Assembly: GCA_018645405.1 (NCBI GenBank) | Contig: JABGOQ010000048.1 | Coordinates: forward strand, 1-40,055 | Source: Anaerolineae bacterium | GTDB lineage: Bacteria; Chloroflexota; Anaerolineae; Anaerolineales; Villigracilaceae | Direction: 5' to 3' | Length of the DNA: 40,055 bases | Notes under the pieces: model-generated | The model's database searches: none | What the model was told of the DNA's origin: nothing | The model's input: only the letters and a program-made list of their open reading frames with translations | Position numbers and translations under genes: made by a program | Shown: positions 1 to 9,893 of the stretch, piece after piece | How the letters are laid out: the number at the start of each line of letters is the position of its first letter | Position numbering within the stretch: the first letter of the stretch is position 1

Positions 1-2
1 AG

Positions 3-75
3 TGGAGATGAGGGGGCTCGAACCCCTGGCCTCCGCCTTGCAAAGGCGGCGCTCTCCCAGCTGAGCTACATCCCC
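3..75 (-). tRNA. tRNA-Ala(TGC)
   Basis: On the minus strand the cloverleaf starts GGGGATG and its acceptor closes with CATCTCC, with one G-U pair and discriminator A at position 3. The anticodon loop reads CTTTGCAAAG, giving TGC (alanine). The T arm contains GGTTCGAGCCC. The 3' CCA is not encoded. It follows tRNA-Ile by 17 nt and belongs to the rRNA operon spacer between 16S and the expected 23S. Confidence 0.97.
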
Positions 76-92
76 AAGACTATCTTGGTGAG

Positions 93-166
<74 letters not shown>

Positions 167-181
167 GATCTTTGACCTTAG

Positions 182-203
182 CAACTGAAGAGTGATAAGA
201 AGC
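182..203 (-). other. 3' arm of the pre-16S processing stalk
   Basis: These 22 nt, between the 16S 3' end and tRNA-Ile, are complementary to positions 1925-1946 upstream of 16S: 21 Watson-Crick pairs plus one G-U. In the transcript they would pair across the whole 16S and form the long helix usually cut by RNase III. Complementarity is seen directly; the enzyme is inferred. Confidence 0.85.
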
Positions 204-311
204 TTGCGTTTTGTCATCCTGACAATCCATCGTCTCACTACCGTTGTGAGACTTTTATAGAAATTCAGTCTGCCTCCGTAAACGGAGACCGGACTTTCAT
301 TCACTTACTCT

Positions 312-1843
<1,532 letters not shown>

Positions 1844-1924
1844 AAAATTTTCTTACTACACACCCGAAGGTGTGTTAAGTTACGGATTTACTTTATTGAA
1901 TTGACAGGAAAACTTTTATTGCTT

Positions 1925-1946
1925 GCTTCCTATCACTCTTCAGTTG
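1925..1946 (-). other. 5' arm of the pre-16S processing stalk
   Basis: This is the complement of positions 182-203. It lies about 80 nt upstream of mature 16S in the leader, downstream of both promoters, so transcripts from either promoter carry it. Confidence 0.85.
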
Positions 1947-1975
1947 TTAAGGTGCTGGTTAGTTAAGCGAGCGGT

Positions 1976-2004
1976 ATTCTACTCGCCCTATCTCACCCTG
2001 TCAA
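1976..2004 (-). promoter_or_regulatory. rRNA operon promoter P2
   Basis: On the minus strand there is a TTGACA -35 (1999-2004), a 17-nt spacer and a TAGAAT -10 (1976-1981). The predicted transcription start is near 1969, about 125 nt upstream of 16S. It is the downstream member of a tandem promoter pair. Confidence 0.75.
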
Positions 2005-2033
2005 GAGGAAATCAGAAATTGACAGACTAAAAC

Positions 2034-2057
2034 GCCGATATGTTTTTCAATATCGGC
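2034..2057 (-). other. hairpin in the rRNA leader between P1 and P2
   Basis: There are 8-bp perfect arms (GCCGATAT and ATATCGGC) around an 8-nt loop. On the minus strand the hairpin is followed only by GTTTTAG, so as a terminator it would be weak. It would be present only in P1 transcripts and could act in rRNA antitermination or leader folding. I did not find a convincing boxA. Confidence 0.5.
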
Positions 2058-2170
2058 TCGTCAGACTGCAAAACTTTCTAGCTCTGTGTTGTTGACGTGA
2101 GATGATTTTCTTTTGTAGCGATCTGCCTCGCAATTGAGACTAAATCGGGCTGGTTATCTCCAGCCCCACT

Positions 2171-2198
2171 ATTATACGCAGAGTCGTTTTTGTGTCAA
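2171..2198 (-). promoter_or_regulatory. rRNA operon promoter P1
   Basis: On the minus strand there is a consensus TTGACA (2193-2198), a 16-nt spacer and a consensus TATAAT (2171-2176). The predicted start is near 2164, giving a leader of about 320 nt before 16S. It begins directly after the recR terminator. Confidence 0.85.
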
Positions 2199-2202
2199 GA
2201 GG

Positions 2203-2229
2203 AAAAACGACCAATTTCCAAAATTGGTC
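2203..2229 (-). terminator. recR terminator
   Basis: On the minus strand, perfect 9-bp arms (GACCAATTT and AAATTGGTC) close a 3-nt loop and are followed by GTTTTT. The hairpin overlaps the recR stop codon. It separates the dnaX-ybaB-recR transcript from rRNA promoter P1, whose -35 lies 5 nt further on. Confidence 0.8.
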
Positions 2230-2836
2230 AAGAATCCATCTCCTGACGACCAGAAAGGGCACGCAGAAGAGTATTTTGGTCTGCATACTCAAGGTCACCA
2301 CCGATGGGAAGCCCTCTTGCAAGGCGTGTTACCCGTAAATTGAAGCTCGCCAAACGTTGATCCAAGTATAACGCCGTCGCATCCCCTTCCATACTGGGGT
2401 TGGTTGCCAAAATAATTTCGTTGACTTCGCTGTCTTTAACCCTCTCCAAAAGCGGATGTATCTTCAAATCGTCAGGGCCAACTCCTTCAATAGGAGAAAG
2501 AGCACCATGTAAAACATGATACTTTCCTTTAAAGCCAGCTGTTCTCTCAAGACTTAAAACATCCAGCGCATCTTCGACAACACAGATTACTGTATTATCA
2601 CGCTGTGAATCTTCGCAGATATCGCAACGTTCGCGCTCTCTGATCATGATATTGAAACACTCTGGGCAAAAAGCCAAGCGATCCTTAAAACCATCCAGCG
2701 CGTCAGATAGCTCTTGACCAAGATCACTGGAATCACGCAAGAGATAAAAAGCCAGACGAGAAGCCGACTTTGGGCCAATGCCTGGCAAACGCTCAAAAGC
2801 GTTAACTAGATTTTGAAGGGGTTCGGGGAGAATCAT
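2228..2836 (-). CDS. recR: recombination mediator protein RecR
   Basis: RecR acts with RecF and RecO to load RecA onto gapped or SSB-coated DNA. The 202 residues match the usual length of about 200. A helix-hairpin-helix lies near residues 8-28 (LPGIGPKSASRLAFYLL). A zinc finger is formed by Cys57, Cys60, Cys71 and Cys74. The Toprim domain starts at about residue 84 (CVVEDALDVL), and the C-terminal segment GGDLEYADQNTL is typical. It is the third gene of the familiar dnaX-ybaB-recR cluster. The gap to ybaB is about 90 nt of repetitive AT-rich sequence and no good ribosome binding site precedes the ATG. The gene ends in TGA, showing that TGA is used as a stop in this genome. Confidence 0.97.
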   Translation of the reverse strand: MILPEPLQNLVNAFERLPGIGPKSASRLAFYLLRDSSDLGQELSDALDGFKDRLAFCPECFNIMIRERERCDICEDSQRDNTVICVVEDALDVLSLERTAGFKGKYHVLHGALSPIEGVGPDDLKIHPLLERVKDSEVNEIILATNPSMEGDATALYLDQRLASFNLRVTRLARGLPIGGDLEYADQNTLLRALSGRQEMDS

Positions 2837-2926
2837 AGGGTTAAAGTTGAAGGTTTAAGGGTAAAGGTTTAAGGTTATAAGTTTTAAAGTTTTCCAACCT
2901 CATACTTTCAACCTTGAACATTAAAC
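2837..2926. repeat. intergenic GGTTTAAAGTT-like repetitive tract
   Basis: The short gap between recR and ybaB consists of degenerate repeats of a word like AAGGTTTAAGG (GTTGAAGG, GGTTTAAGGG, GGTTTAAGGTT). The last part (TCAACCTTGAACATTAAACC) is in opposite orientation, so the tract can fold back on itself. A similar fragment occurs at 38970-39010. No coding signal is seen. Confidence 0.55.
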
Positions 2927-3277
2927 CTAGAAAGGTAATCCACCAGCCAACGGACCCATTCTTTCAGCCGCCAACTCGCGAGATTTATCTAAAGCCATAT
3001 TGACCGCCGAAAGCACCAAGTCTTGCAGCATTTCTGCATCAATATCCTCTAAAAACTCAGGGGCAATTTCTACGTTCGTACATTGCTGATCGCCCGTCAT
3101 TGTCACTTTGATCGCACCACCGCCAGCTGTAGCCGTGACAGTTTCTTCAGCCAATTTTTCCTGAGCTTCTGCCATTTGCTGCTGCATTTGCTGCAGCTTT
3201 TGCATCATTCCCGCTTGCCCGCCACCCCCAACTGTATTGCGCTGAAAACCTCTATTACGTCCTTTGCCTTTTGCCAT
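2927..3277 (-). CDS. YbaB/EbfC family nucleoid-associated protein
   Basis: This is a 116-residue small DNA-binding protein of the YbaB/EbfC family, dimeric and nucleoid-associated in characterised bacteria. The first 20 residues are basic and Gly-rich (MAKGKGRNRGFQRN). A Gln/Met-rich helix follows (MMQKLQQMQQQMAEAQEKLAEE, residues about 24-45), then the family core (TATAGGGAIKVTMTGDQ) and C-terminal helices. The N-terminal tail is longer than in most homologues. It starts 2 nt after the dnaX stop, with an AGGAG ribosome binding site inside the end of dnaX, so the two are probably co-translated. The dnaX-ybaB-recR order is widely conserved. Confidence 0.93.
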   Translation of the reverse strand: MAKGKGRNRGFQRNTVGGGGQAGMMQKLQQMQQQMAEAQEKLAEETVTATAGGGAIKVTMTGDQQCTNVEIAPEFLEDIDAEMLQDLVLSAVNMALDKSRELAAERMGPLAGGLPF

Positions 3278-3279
3278 AT

Positions 3280-4860
3280 CTACTCCTGAATATCTACAAC
3301 CTCGCCGCCAGCCTGAATTGCTGCAGCGACCAATCCATTTTGATCAACGCCCGAGGGAACCTCTCCTTTGGCATTCGTGACAACACATTTAATCTTTAAT
3401 ATTACCCCAAGCGTATCAGAAATCGCCTTTTGCGCGATCTCAATTTGCTCGGGTTTCTCGATTTTCTCAACCAACACCTCGCTCGCCAAGCCCAACATAA
3501 GCGTATCACCCCGAACATCCAGTGACTTGCAGGAATTTAGCAAAGCCTCCAGATTAGGCGAGACGTTTTTGACTCGGGAGCGGATCTTCCCCCAAGCGTC
3601 TACAAGCTCTCCTCTACTAATTGCAGGAGGTGAAACCGCTTCGCTCGTGACCTCGGGGCTGGATTCCGTTTTTTTAACGGAAGCAGGTTCCGGAACTTGG
3701 GTGCGTTTAACCTCTGCCCAAGCAACGGATTCCTGCTTGGGCGTTGTACCTTGCTTGGAAACGGGAGCAAGCTCGGCGTCCCCATTGATTTCTAAAACAT
3801 CTGCCAACGCCAACTCGAGACCGAGCGAAGGTTGCCAACCACCGCGCTGATCGACTGCCGCACCGTTGAAGGCGCGCATCATTTTTAGCACAGCGGATGG
3901 CGTGAAATCAACCGCGTGGACAGACATGCGCGTTTTAGTGTTTTGAGTAGCATCGACTTGCGCTTCGTTGCCCATCTGAAAGAGCATGATGGCGCGCAAA
4001 TAATCGACGATTTGCCGCGCAAGCTGACGTGGGTCAGAGCCAGCATCCAGCGAGCGGTGAATTGCTTGCAAACCCGCCCCGGGATCATCGTCTCGGATGC
4101 CATCAATTAACTCAATGACGGTTTCATTGGTGGCTGTGCCAAGAACGTTTTGCGCCAAATCAAGGCTGATTTTTTCACCGGTTGATGAAAGTTGATCGAG
4201 AAGCGAGATAGCGTCGCGCATCCCGCCATTTGATTGGCGAGCGATAAGCTGCATCACATCTGCATCAACGGTGAGGTTCTCGCCCTCGGCGATGATATCA
4301 AGCTGTTTGATAATGCTCTCAATCGGCACACGGCGGAACTCATGTCGTTGGCAACGCGAAAGCACCGTTGCGGGGATTTTATGAATTTCTGTAGTCGCTA
4401 AGATAAAAATGGCATGGGGCGGCGGCTCTTCAAGCGTTTTGAGCAGCGCATTGAAAGCCGGTGTGGAGAGCATATGAACTTCGTCAATAATGTAGATTTT
4501 GAACTGCCCCTGTGATGGCGAGAAGTTGATTTTATCGCGCAAATCACGCACATCATCCACGCCGTTATTGGATGCCGCATCAATTTCTATTAGATCAAGA
4601 AAACGAGTTTCATTGACGGCTTTGCAGTATTCACATTCGTCACAGGGGCGCGTGGAGACATCTTCTGCCTGGCAGTTTACGGCCTTAGCGAGCAAACGCG
4701 CTACAGTTGTCTTGCCTGTGCCACGTGGTCCAGCAAAGAGATAGGCATGCCCCACACGCTCACCAACGAGCGCATTTTGGAGTGTGTCCGTAACATGCGC
4801 TTGCCCTAGAACTTCATCCCATTTTTGGGGTCGCCATTTTCTGTAGAATGCTTGGGTCAT
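3280..4860 (-). CDS. dnaX: DNA polymerase III subunit gamma/tau
   Basis: This is the clamp-loader ATPase of the replicative polymerase. In its 526 residues the Walker A GPRGTGKT is at 44-51. The zinc module uses Cys63, Cys73, Cys76 and Cys79. Walker B is IIDEVHM at 124-130, and the SRC arginine-finger motif is at 168-170. Domain III follows, then a Pro/Ser/Lys-rich linker (about 360-410) and a C-terminal domain resembling tau domain V. The ATG at 4858-4860 fits the canonical MTQAFYRKWRPQKWDEVLGQ start. A weak TTGACA-like -35 lies near 4900, but there is no clear ribosome binding site. I saw no obvious frameshift signal for a separate gamma form. Confidence 0.96.
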   Translation of the reverse strand: MTQAFYRKWRPQKWDEVLGQAHVTDTLQNALVGERVGHAYLFAGPRGTGKTTVARLLAKAVNCQAEDVSTRPCDECEYCKAVNETRFLDLIEIDAASNNGVDDVRDLRDKINFSPSQGQFKIYIIDEVHMLSTPAFNALLKTLEEPPPHAIFILATTEIHKIPATVLSRCQRHEFRRVPIESIIKQLDIIAEGENLTVDADVMQLIARQSNGGMRDAISLLDQLSSTGEKISLDLAQNVLGTATNETVIELIDGIRDDDPGAGLQAIHRSLDAGSDPRQLARQIVDYLRAIMLFQMGNEAQVDATQNTKTRMSVHAVDFTPSAVLKMMRAFNGAAVDQRGGWQPSLGLELALADVLEINGDAELAPVSKQGTTPKQESVAWAEVKRTQVPEPASVKKTESSPEVTSEAVSPPAISRGELVDAWGKIRSRVKNVSPNLEALLNSCKSLDVRGDTLMLGLASEVLVEKIEKPEQIEIAQKAISDTLGVILKIKCVVTNAKGEVPSGVDQNGLVAAAIQAGGEVVDIQE

Positions 4861-4910
4861 TTTTGTCTATTGGTCTAGTAGTCTTATGGGTCTAATTGTC
4901 AAAACTCGAG

Positions 4911-4967
4911 TATTGCGTATAGCATAAAACGTAATGAAAAGCATTACGCAATACGTTTTACGCAATA
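4911..4967 (-). terminator. nested palindrome, possible terminator of the lamin-tail gene
   Basis: The outer arms TATTGCGTA (4911-4919) and TACGCAATA (4959-4967) pair perfectly. The middle arms AAAACGTA and TACGTTTT pair, and the inner arms GTAATG and CATTAC close the top. On the minus strand only a weak T run (GAGTTTTG) follows, so termination is plausible but not certain. It lies 6 nt downstream of the upstream gene. Confidence 0.5.
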
Positions 4968-4972
4968 GTTTT

Positions 4973-5467
4973 TCACGGCACTATATAGGTCGCACGCACT
5001 GTTTCCTGCGGGTCAATCAGGGAAACTTCTTCACCTGATTCCCAAACAGATTGGCGCAAACCCCAGAACAAATCAACGACAGTATCTTGCCCTGCCGCAG
5101 TATGCACTTGCACCGCGCCTTTGGGATATAGAGTCAGTTGCGGAAAAAGAAAAACATTTTTATCTTCATCTTCAAGATGCCAGCCTGCCAAATCCAATTC
5201 GCCTTCACCACTATAACGCACCAAAACCATCTCGGCTTCGAGCGTTTCTGCGCCGATCACGCTCACGATGTCTACGAGAATTTCAGCATCGGGGTTCAAA
5301 GTCGTGGCAGGCAGGACCTCGGCAGGCACAGATGCACTGATCTGTGCAGAAGGAATCACCACTTGCCGATAAGTACGATCATACCAAAACAAGATCGCCC
5401 CGGTCACAGCCGCAGAGACAAAGATATTAAGAAGTAAAAAGGGGAGCCAATGCTGTCGGTCTTTCAT
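4973..5467 (-). CDS. lamin-tail-domain (LTD) protein with N-terminal membrane anchor
   Basis: This 164-residue protein has a short positive start (MKDRQHW), one hydrophobic segment at about residues 8-28 (LPFLLLNIFVSAAVTGAILFW) and then an extracytoplasmic part. From about residue 65 it shows the lamin-tail immunoglobulin-like fold pattern: VRYSGEGELDLAGWHLEDED, FLFPQLTLYPKGAVQVHT, then a W-rich strand and SLIDPQETV. Bacterial LTDs are usually extracellular adhesion or enzyme-associated modules. No enzyme domain is present, so the role is unknown. A GGGGAG sits directly against the ATG, too close to be a normal ribosome binding site, and a -10 box lies 7 nt upstream (see promoter). Confidence 0.8.
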   Translation of the reverse strand: MKDRQHWLPFLLLNIFVSAAVTGAILFWYDRTYRQVVIPSAQISASVPAEVLPATTLNPDAEILVDIVSVIGAETLEAEMVLVRYSGEGELDLAGWHLEDEDKNVFLFPQLTLYPKGAVQVHTAAGQDTVVDLFWGLRQSVWESGEEVSLIDPQETVRATYIVP

Positions 5468-5474
5468 CTCCCCA

Positions 5475-5483
5475 ATGATAGCA
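5475..5483 (-). promoter_or_regulatory. extended -10 promoter of the lamin-tail gene
   Basis: On the minus strand the sequence reads TGCTATCAT, an extended -10. Seven nt separate it from the ATG, so transcription would start at or beside the start codon. No convincing -35 is present. This suggests a leaderless mRNA. Confidence 0.5.
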
Positions 5484-5487
5484 TAAT

Positions 5488-5621
5488 TCAGTAGTCAGTG
5501 GTCAGTTTTCAGTGGTCAGTTTTTGAAGTAAGCAACGCAAGAGCACCACAAAGTCACAAAGAATTTCTTTGTGTTTACTAGGAAAAACTTTGTGAACTCT
5601 GTGTCTCTGTGGTGAAACTCT
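5488..5621. repeat. intergenic word-repeat tract
   Basis: Tandem copies of CAGTGGTCAGTTTT-type units (5488-5525) are followed by a segment built from CACAAAG and TTTGTG words. These form a long imperfect inverted repeat (CACCACAAAGTCACAAAG against CTTTGTGAACTCTGTGTCTCTGTGGTG, about 5540-5613). No ORF or strong promoter is seen. The second part may fold as a terminator for prmA on the minus strand. Confidence 0.55.
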
Positions 5622-6590
5622 TTATCCCTGTTCAGAGACCAAAACAAACGCAATCCAGTCGCCCAGTTGGCGGCGTTCGATTATTTTGAGATGATGGGAT
5701 TCTGCAGCTGCGCGGACACGCTCCTCTTGCTCATCCAAAATCCCGGACAGGATTAAGACCCCACCGGGCGAAACGAGCTTGCCCAAACCTGCTTCCGTTA
5801 AACGGATCAGAATCGGGGCGAGCATATTTGCTACCACCAAAGGCGCGGATTTGAATTCAAAATCCCCCGCCAAAATTTCATCTACCGAACCTTGAGAAAT
5901 AATGAACTCATCGCCAATTTCATTCACATCTGCATTCTCTCGCGCTGATTTGACGGATGGAGCTTCAATATCTACGCCTAAGGCGCGCTCTACACCTAAC
6001 TTCAGTGCAGCAATGGAAAGAATCCCAGAGCCACAGCCTACGTCTATGACGGTAGATGGTGAACCGTTGATCGTGTCTTTACCGTCTACCATCCATCGTC
6101 CACTGTCTATTATTTCCTCCATCAATCCCAACGCCAACTGCGTGGTGGGATGCGTCCCCGTGCCGAACGCCATGCCGGGGTCAATTTTGATAGGGATGCG
6201 TGTTTCGTCTGGTGAATCCATCCACGCAGGGATGATAATGAGTTTTTTGCCAATGGGTATGGGGCGATAATGTTCTTTCCATGCTTCCATCCAATTGGAG
6301 TCTTGTATAGCGGTAAATGTTGGAGTGGGGAGGGGTTGGATCATGCCCAAATAGCTCAGAGATTGCTCCAGACGCTGACGAGTTTCCTCGATACGAGCGT
6401 CCACAGGGAGATAGGCGCGCACAATCACGTCATCTGTCGGCGTGCCGGGATCGTCTGCATCCAGATATTTAATTCCACGCTCTGCAACTACCCCACCCGG
6501 CGCATGCCGTGCAAAAACATCGGCAACGGCTTCCGCCAATTCGCCATCTACAGTTAAAGAAACTTCGAGCCAGTTCATATTGGTATCCAT
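5622..6590 (-). CDS. prmA: ribosomal protein L11 methyltransferase
   Basis: PrmA trimethylates ribosomal protein L11 using S-adenosylmethionine. The 322 residues are slightly longer than the usual 290-315. A substrate-recognition N-terminal domain covers about 1-105 and includes DSNWMEAWKEHYRPIPIGKKLIIIPAW at about 110-136. The methyltransferase core carries FGTGTHPTTQLAL, the glycine motif IDVGCGSGILSIAALKLG (about 197-214) and VVANMLAPILI. A 20-residue insertion (IIDSGRWMVDGKDTINGSPS) precedes motif I. The start could be Met1 or Met5 (MNWLEVSL); neither has a good ribosome binding site. The gene lies beyond the dnaJ terminator, so it is probably transcribed separately. Confidence 0.94.
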   Translation of the reverse strand: MDTNMNWLEVSLTVDGELAEAVADVFARHAPGGVVAERGIKYLDADDPGTPTDDVIVRAYLPVDARIEETRQRLEQSLSYLGMIQPLPTPTFTAIQDSNWMEAWKEHYRPIPIGKKLIIIPAWMDSPDETRIPIKIDPGMAFGTGTHPTTQLALGLMEEIIDSGRWMVDGKDTINGSPSTVIDVGCGSGILSIAALKLGVERALGVDIEAPSVKSARENADVNEIGDEFIISQGSVDEILAGDFEFKSAPLVVANMLAPILIRLTEAGLGKLVSPGGVLILSGILDEQEERVRAAAESHHLKIIERRQLGDWIAFVLVSEQG

Positions 6591-6647
6591 TATTTAGTAG
6601 TCAGTCTTCAGTATCTTGTAGAGAGTACCACAAGCAAAAAGCTAAGG

Positions 6648-6688
6648 CAATAAAAAGACCTGACAGGTTTTAGAAACCTGCCAGGTCT
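6648..6688 (-). terminator. terminator of the heat-shock operon
   Basis: Arms 6656-6670 and 6674-6688 form a 15-bp stem with one mismatch (AGACCTGGCAGGTTT on the minus strand) and a 3-nt loop, followed by TTTTTATT. It closes the hrcA-grpE-dnaK-dnaJ transcript. The AGACCTGNCAGGTTT word resembles a palindrome I associate with many Chloroflexota and Bacteroidota genomes. Confidence 0.88.
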
Positions 6689-6716
6689 GAATACTGACTA
6701 TTTACTGAAAGCTGCC

Positions 6717-7835
6717 CTACCCTCCAAAAACCTCATTCACCCAATCCATGAAGCCTCGTTCCTGCGGCCTGATTTCGGTATCAAGCGTGCCTGCGAGATT
6801 TTCAAAAATATCACGCTGCTCATCAGATAGGCGTTTGGGGATATCTACATTGATAACGATTTTCTGGTCGCCGCGTCCGCTACGTTGCAGACGTGGCACA
6901 CCACGAGCGCGCAAAGTGAAGACTTTGCCCGGCTGTGTCCCGGCCGGGATGCGGAGTTTCTCGCTCCCATCTACAGTCGGGACATCAATCTCTGCGCCCA
7001 AAACTGCCTGAGCGATATTGATAGGCAGGTTGAGTAAGATATCGTTTTCTTGCCGCTGAAAGAATTTATGCGGCTTGACGTTCATCACGAGATAAAGATT
7101 GCCGCGTGGACCACCATTTGCGCCAGGCTGTCCCTCACCGCCCAAACGGATTTGTTGTCCTTTATCTACACCAGCGGGAATTTTGACTTTCTTCTGAATG
7201 GTCTTACGTTCTAAACCGTTACCTCGACAAATGCGACAATTCTGTTCAATCGTCTTTCCACGCCCGTTACAATGCGGACAGGTTGTTGTTTGCACCACTT
7301 GTCCCAAAATAGTATTTCGAACTTGGCGAACTTCACCCTGCCCATTACAAGTGGAGCAGGCACTCACATTTGTTCCGGGTTCGGCACCATCGCCTCCACA
7401 ATGGGAGCAAACTTCATCACGTGCGAATTCGATTTCTTTTTCAATGCCGAAAATGGCCTCATCAAATTCGAGCGTGATTTCTTTTTGTAGATCACGCCCA
7501 CGTCGGGGGGCGTTGCGTGAGCGTCCACCCATCCCGCCGAATCCGAAGCTGTTGAATAAGCCTTCAAAAAGGTCGCCAAAATCGCCCGTAAAGTCTTGGA
7601 ATCCGCCAGTGTCTCCCATGCCTGCATGACCGAAGCGGTCATATTTAGCGCGTTTCTGCGCATCAGACAAAACGCCATAGGCTTCATTAATTTCTTTGAA
7701 TTTTTCTTCAGCGTTTTCTTCTTTGCTTACGTCAGGATGGTATTGACGCGCCAAGCGCCGAAAAGCAGATTTCACATCGCTTTCGGAAGCATTCTTTTGA
7801 ACGCCGAGCACTTCGTAATAATCTCGTTTACTCAT
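6717..7835 (-). CDS. dnaJ: chaperone protein DnaJ
   Basis: This Hsp40 co-chaperone stimulates DnaK ATPase activity and delivers substrates. It has 372 residues, a normal length. The J domain is at 1-70 with the HPD triad in [11 protein letters not shown] (about residue 33-35). The Gly/Phe-rich region ([11 protein letters not shown]) follows at about 75-105. Four zinc-binding CxxCxGxG-type repeats lie at about 142-210 ([32 protein letters not shown]), followed by the C-terminal substrate-binding domains. It starts 40 nt after dnaK and is the last gene of the operon. Confidence 0.97.
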   Translation of the reverse strand: MSKRDYYEVLGVQKNASESDVKSAFRRLARQYHPDVSKEENAEEKFKEINEAYGVLSDAQKRAKYDRFGHAGMGDTGGFQDFTGDFGDLFEGLFNSFGFGGMGGRSRNAPRRGRDLQKEITLEFDEAIFGIEKEIEFARDEVCSHCGGDGAEPGTNVSACSTCNGQGEVRQVRNTILGQVVQTTTCPHCNGRGKTIEQNCRICRGNGLERKTIQKKVKIPAGVDKGQQIRLGGEGQPGANGGPRGNLYLVMNVKPHKFFQRQENDILLNLPINIAQAVLGAEIDVPTVDGSEKLRIPAGTQPGKVFTLRARGVPRLQRSGRGDQKIVINVDIPKRLSDEQRDIFENLAGTLDTEIRPQERGFMDWVNEVFGG

Positions 7836-7875
7836 GTTTTAGTCTTTTGGTCAGATGGTCGAAAGGTTGGGCAGT

Positions 7876-9777
7876 CTATTCAACCTCTTCTGCTTCGCCC
7901 TCAACTACATCTTCATCATCATCTGCGGGAGCTTCTTCTTCGGGAGGCACGTCTTCCCCTTCAGCGGGAGCCGCAGGCTCTTCGTAGACACTTTCGCCGA
8001 TTTTTTGTACAACTTCAGTGAGTGAGTCTGTGGCTTTTTTGATTTCTTCCACGTCTTCGCTATCTTGCACTTTACGAACTTCAGCAACGGCCTCTTCAAC
8101 CTCTGTCTTGATTTCATCTGGGAGTTTGTCACCCAAATCTTTAATCGCTTTTTCTGCACCATAAGCGGTATTATCTGCCAAATTCTTAACTTCGATTAAC
8201 TCTTTGCGCTTGGCATCTTCATCCGCGTGTTCTTCGGCATCTTTGCGCATGGCCTCAACTTCTTCATCTGAAAGACCAGATGATGCAGTGATCGTAATAT
8301 CCTGACTGCGACCAGTTGCCTTATCTGCTGCGGATACTTTGATGATGCCGTTCGCATTGATATCAAATGTGACTTCGATCTGCGGAACGCCCCTGGCTGC
8401 AGGCGGGATACCGTCTAAAGTGAAATTGCCGAGCGTTTTATTATCGACCGCCATAGGACGCTCGCCTTGAAGAACATTGATCTCAACCTGTGGTTGGTTG
8501 TCGCTTGCCGTGGAGAAGATTTGGCTCTTACGTGTGGGGATAGTCGTGTTGCGCTCAATCAATTGTGTCGCCACACCACCCAATGTTTCAATAGAGAGCG
8601 AAAGCGGGGTTACATCAAGCAGCAAAACATCTTTCACATCGCCGCCAAGAACACCACCTTGAATTGCGGCACCAATTGCCACGACTTCATCGGGATTAAC
8701 ACCCTTATGCGGATCTTTACCAAAAAATGCTTTTACACGTTCCTGAACAGCAGGCATACGCGTCATCCCACCGACCATCACGATTTCACTGATTTCGCCA
8801 GCTTTCAAATCAGCGTCTGAAAGAGCTTGGCGAACAGGAGCCATGGTGCGGTCGACCAAATCAGCGGTGAGTTGTTCAAGTTTAGCGCGTGTCATTGTCA
8901 GCACCAAATGTTTAGGACCAGAAGCATCTGCCGTGATATATGGCAAATTGATTTCAGTCTGCATCATCGTTGAAAGTTCAATTTTTGTCTTTTCTGCTGA
9001 TTCTTTCAAACGCTGTAAAGCTTGTTTGTCTTTTCGTAAATCAATGCCGTTATCTTTTTGGAATTCATCGGCAAAATAATCCATAATGCGTTGATCAAAA
9101 TCATCGCCGCCGAGGAAAGTATCGCCACTCGTAGAACGGACTTGGAAAACACCATCGCCCACTTCGAGAACAGAAACGTCAAAAGTCCCGCCACCCAAAT
9201 CATAAACAATAATAATTTCGTTATCTTTTTTATCCAGACCATAAGCCAATGAAGAAGCGGTTGGCTCATTGATTATACGCATCACTTCAAGCCCGGCAAT
9301 TTTGCCAGCATCTTTGGTAGCGTTACGCTGGGCATCGTTAAAATAAGCAGGCACCGTAATCACAGCCTGCGTCACTGTCTCACCAAGATAAGCTTCTGCA
9401 TCTGCTTTGATTTTTGCCAAGATCATGGCAGAAATTTCAGGGGCAGAATACTCTTTCTTATCCAGTGTCACACGGATATCACCGTTCGATGCGCCAGAAA
9501 CAGTATAAGGAACACGCCCAATAAGCCCCTGCACCTCAACATCGTCAAATTTATTCCCCATAAAACGCTTGATCGAAGAAATTGTATTTTGAGAATTAAT
9601 AATAGATTGATTCCGCGCTACGCGCCCTACCAAACGTTCCCCATTTTTATTTACCGCCACAACCGAAGGGACAAGTCGCTCACCCTCAGATGAAGGAATA
9701 ATAACCGGCTCGCCGCCATCCATAACAGCAACTGCCGAATTTGTCGTACCAAGATCAATACCGATGATTTTGCTCAT
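7876..9777 (-). CDS. dnaK: chaperone protein DnaK (Hsp70)
   Basis: This ATP-dependent Hsp70 chaperone has 633 residues. The nucleotide-binding domain starts [14 protein letters not shown] and carries the phosphate loop [17 protein letters not shown] (about 190-206) and the [11 protein letters not shown] signature (about 335-345). The linker [19 protein letters not shown] is followed by the substrate-binding domain. The C-terminal tail is strongly acidic and ends EEVE. An AGGAG ribosome binding site precedes the ATG by a suitable distance. It lies between grpE and dnaJ in a standard heat-shock operon. Confidence 0.98.
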   Translation of the reverse strand: MSKIIGIDLGTTNSAVAVMDGGEPVIIPSSEGERLVPSVVAVNKNGERLVGRVARNQSIINSQNTISSIKRFMGNKFDDVEVQGLIGRVPYTVSGASNGDIRVTLDKKEYSAPEISAMILAKIKADAEAYLGETVTQAVITVPAYFNDAQRNATKDAGKIAGLEVMRIINEPTASSLAYGLDKKDNEIIIVYDLGGGTFDVSVLEVGDGVFQVRSTSGDTFLGGDDFDQRIMDYFADEFQKDNGIDLRKDKQALQRLKESAEKTKIELSTMMQTEINLPYITADASGPKHLVLTMTRAKLEQLTADLVDRTMAPVRQALSDADLKAGEISEIVMVGGMTRMPAVQERVKAFFGKDPHKGVNPDEVVAIGAAIQGGVLGGDVKDVLLLDVTPLSLSIETLGGVATQLIERNTTIPTRKSQIFSTASDNQPQVEINVLQGERPMAVDNKTLGNFTLDGIPPAARGVPQIEVTFDINANGIIKVSAADKATGRSQDITITASSGLSDEEVEAMRKDAEEHADEDAKRKELIEVKNLADNTAYGAEKAIKDLGDKLPDEIKTEVEEAVAEVRKVQDSEDVEEIKKATDSLTEVVQKIGESVYEEPAAPAEGEDVPPEEEAPADDDEDVVEGEAEEVE

Positions 9778-9893
9778 TTCTAACTCCTGTGTTTGCGTGT
9801 CACGTATTACGTTTCACGTTTATATCTTCCAAACTCTTCTTCTATTACATAGTACGTGACACTTCAACACATGACACGCTCCTGTGTTTTTTC
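9778..9893. repeat. palindromic spacer between grpE and dnaK
   Basis: The word CTCCTGTGTTT occurs twice (9784 and 9879 regions). GTGTCACGTATTACGT (near 9797-9812) pairs imperfectly with ACATAGTACGTGACAC (near 9847-9862), giving a long stem of about 14 pairs. On the mRNA this hairpin lies just upstream of the dnaK ribosome binding site. It may be an RNA processing or stability element that lets dnaK level exceed grpE level; that role is inferred. Confidence 0.5.

Noticed and set aside
4860-4905. Promoter for dnaX
   Set aside because: A TTGACA is present near 4900 but no acceptable -10 lies at the right distance, so it is mentioned only under dnaX.
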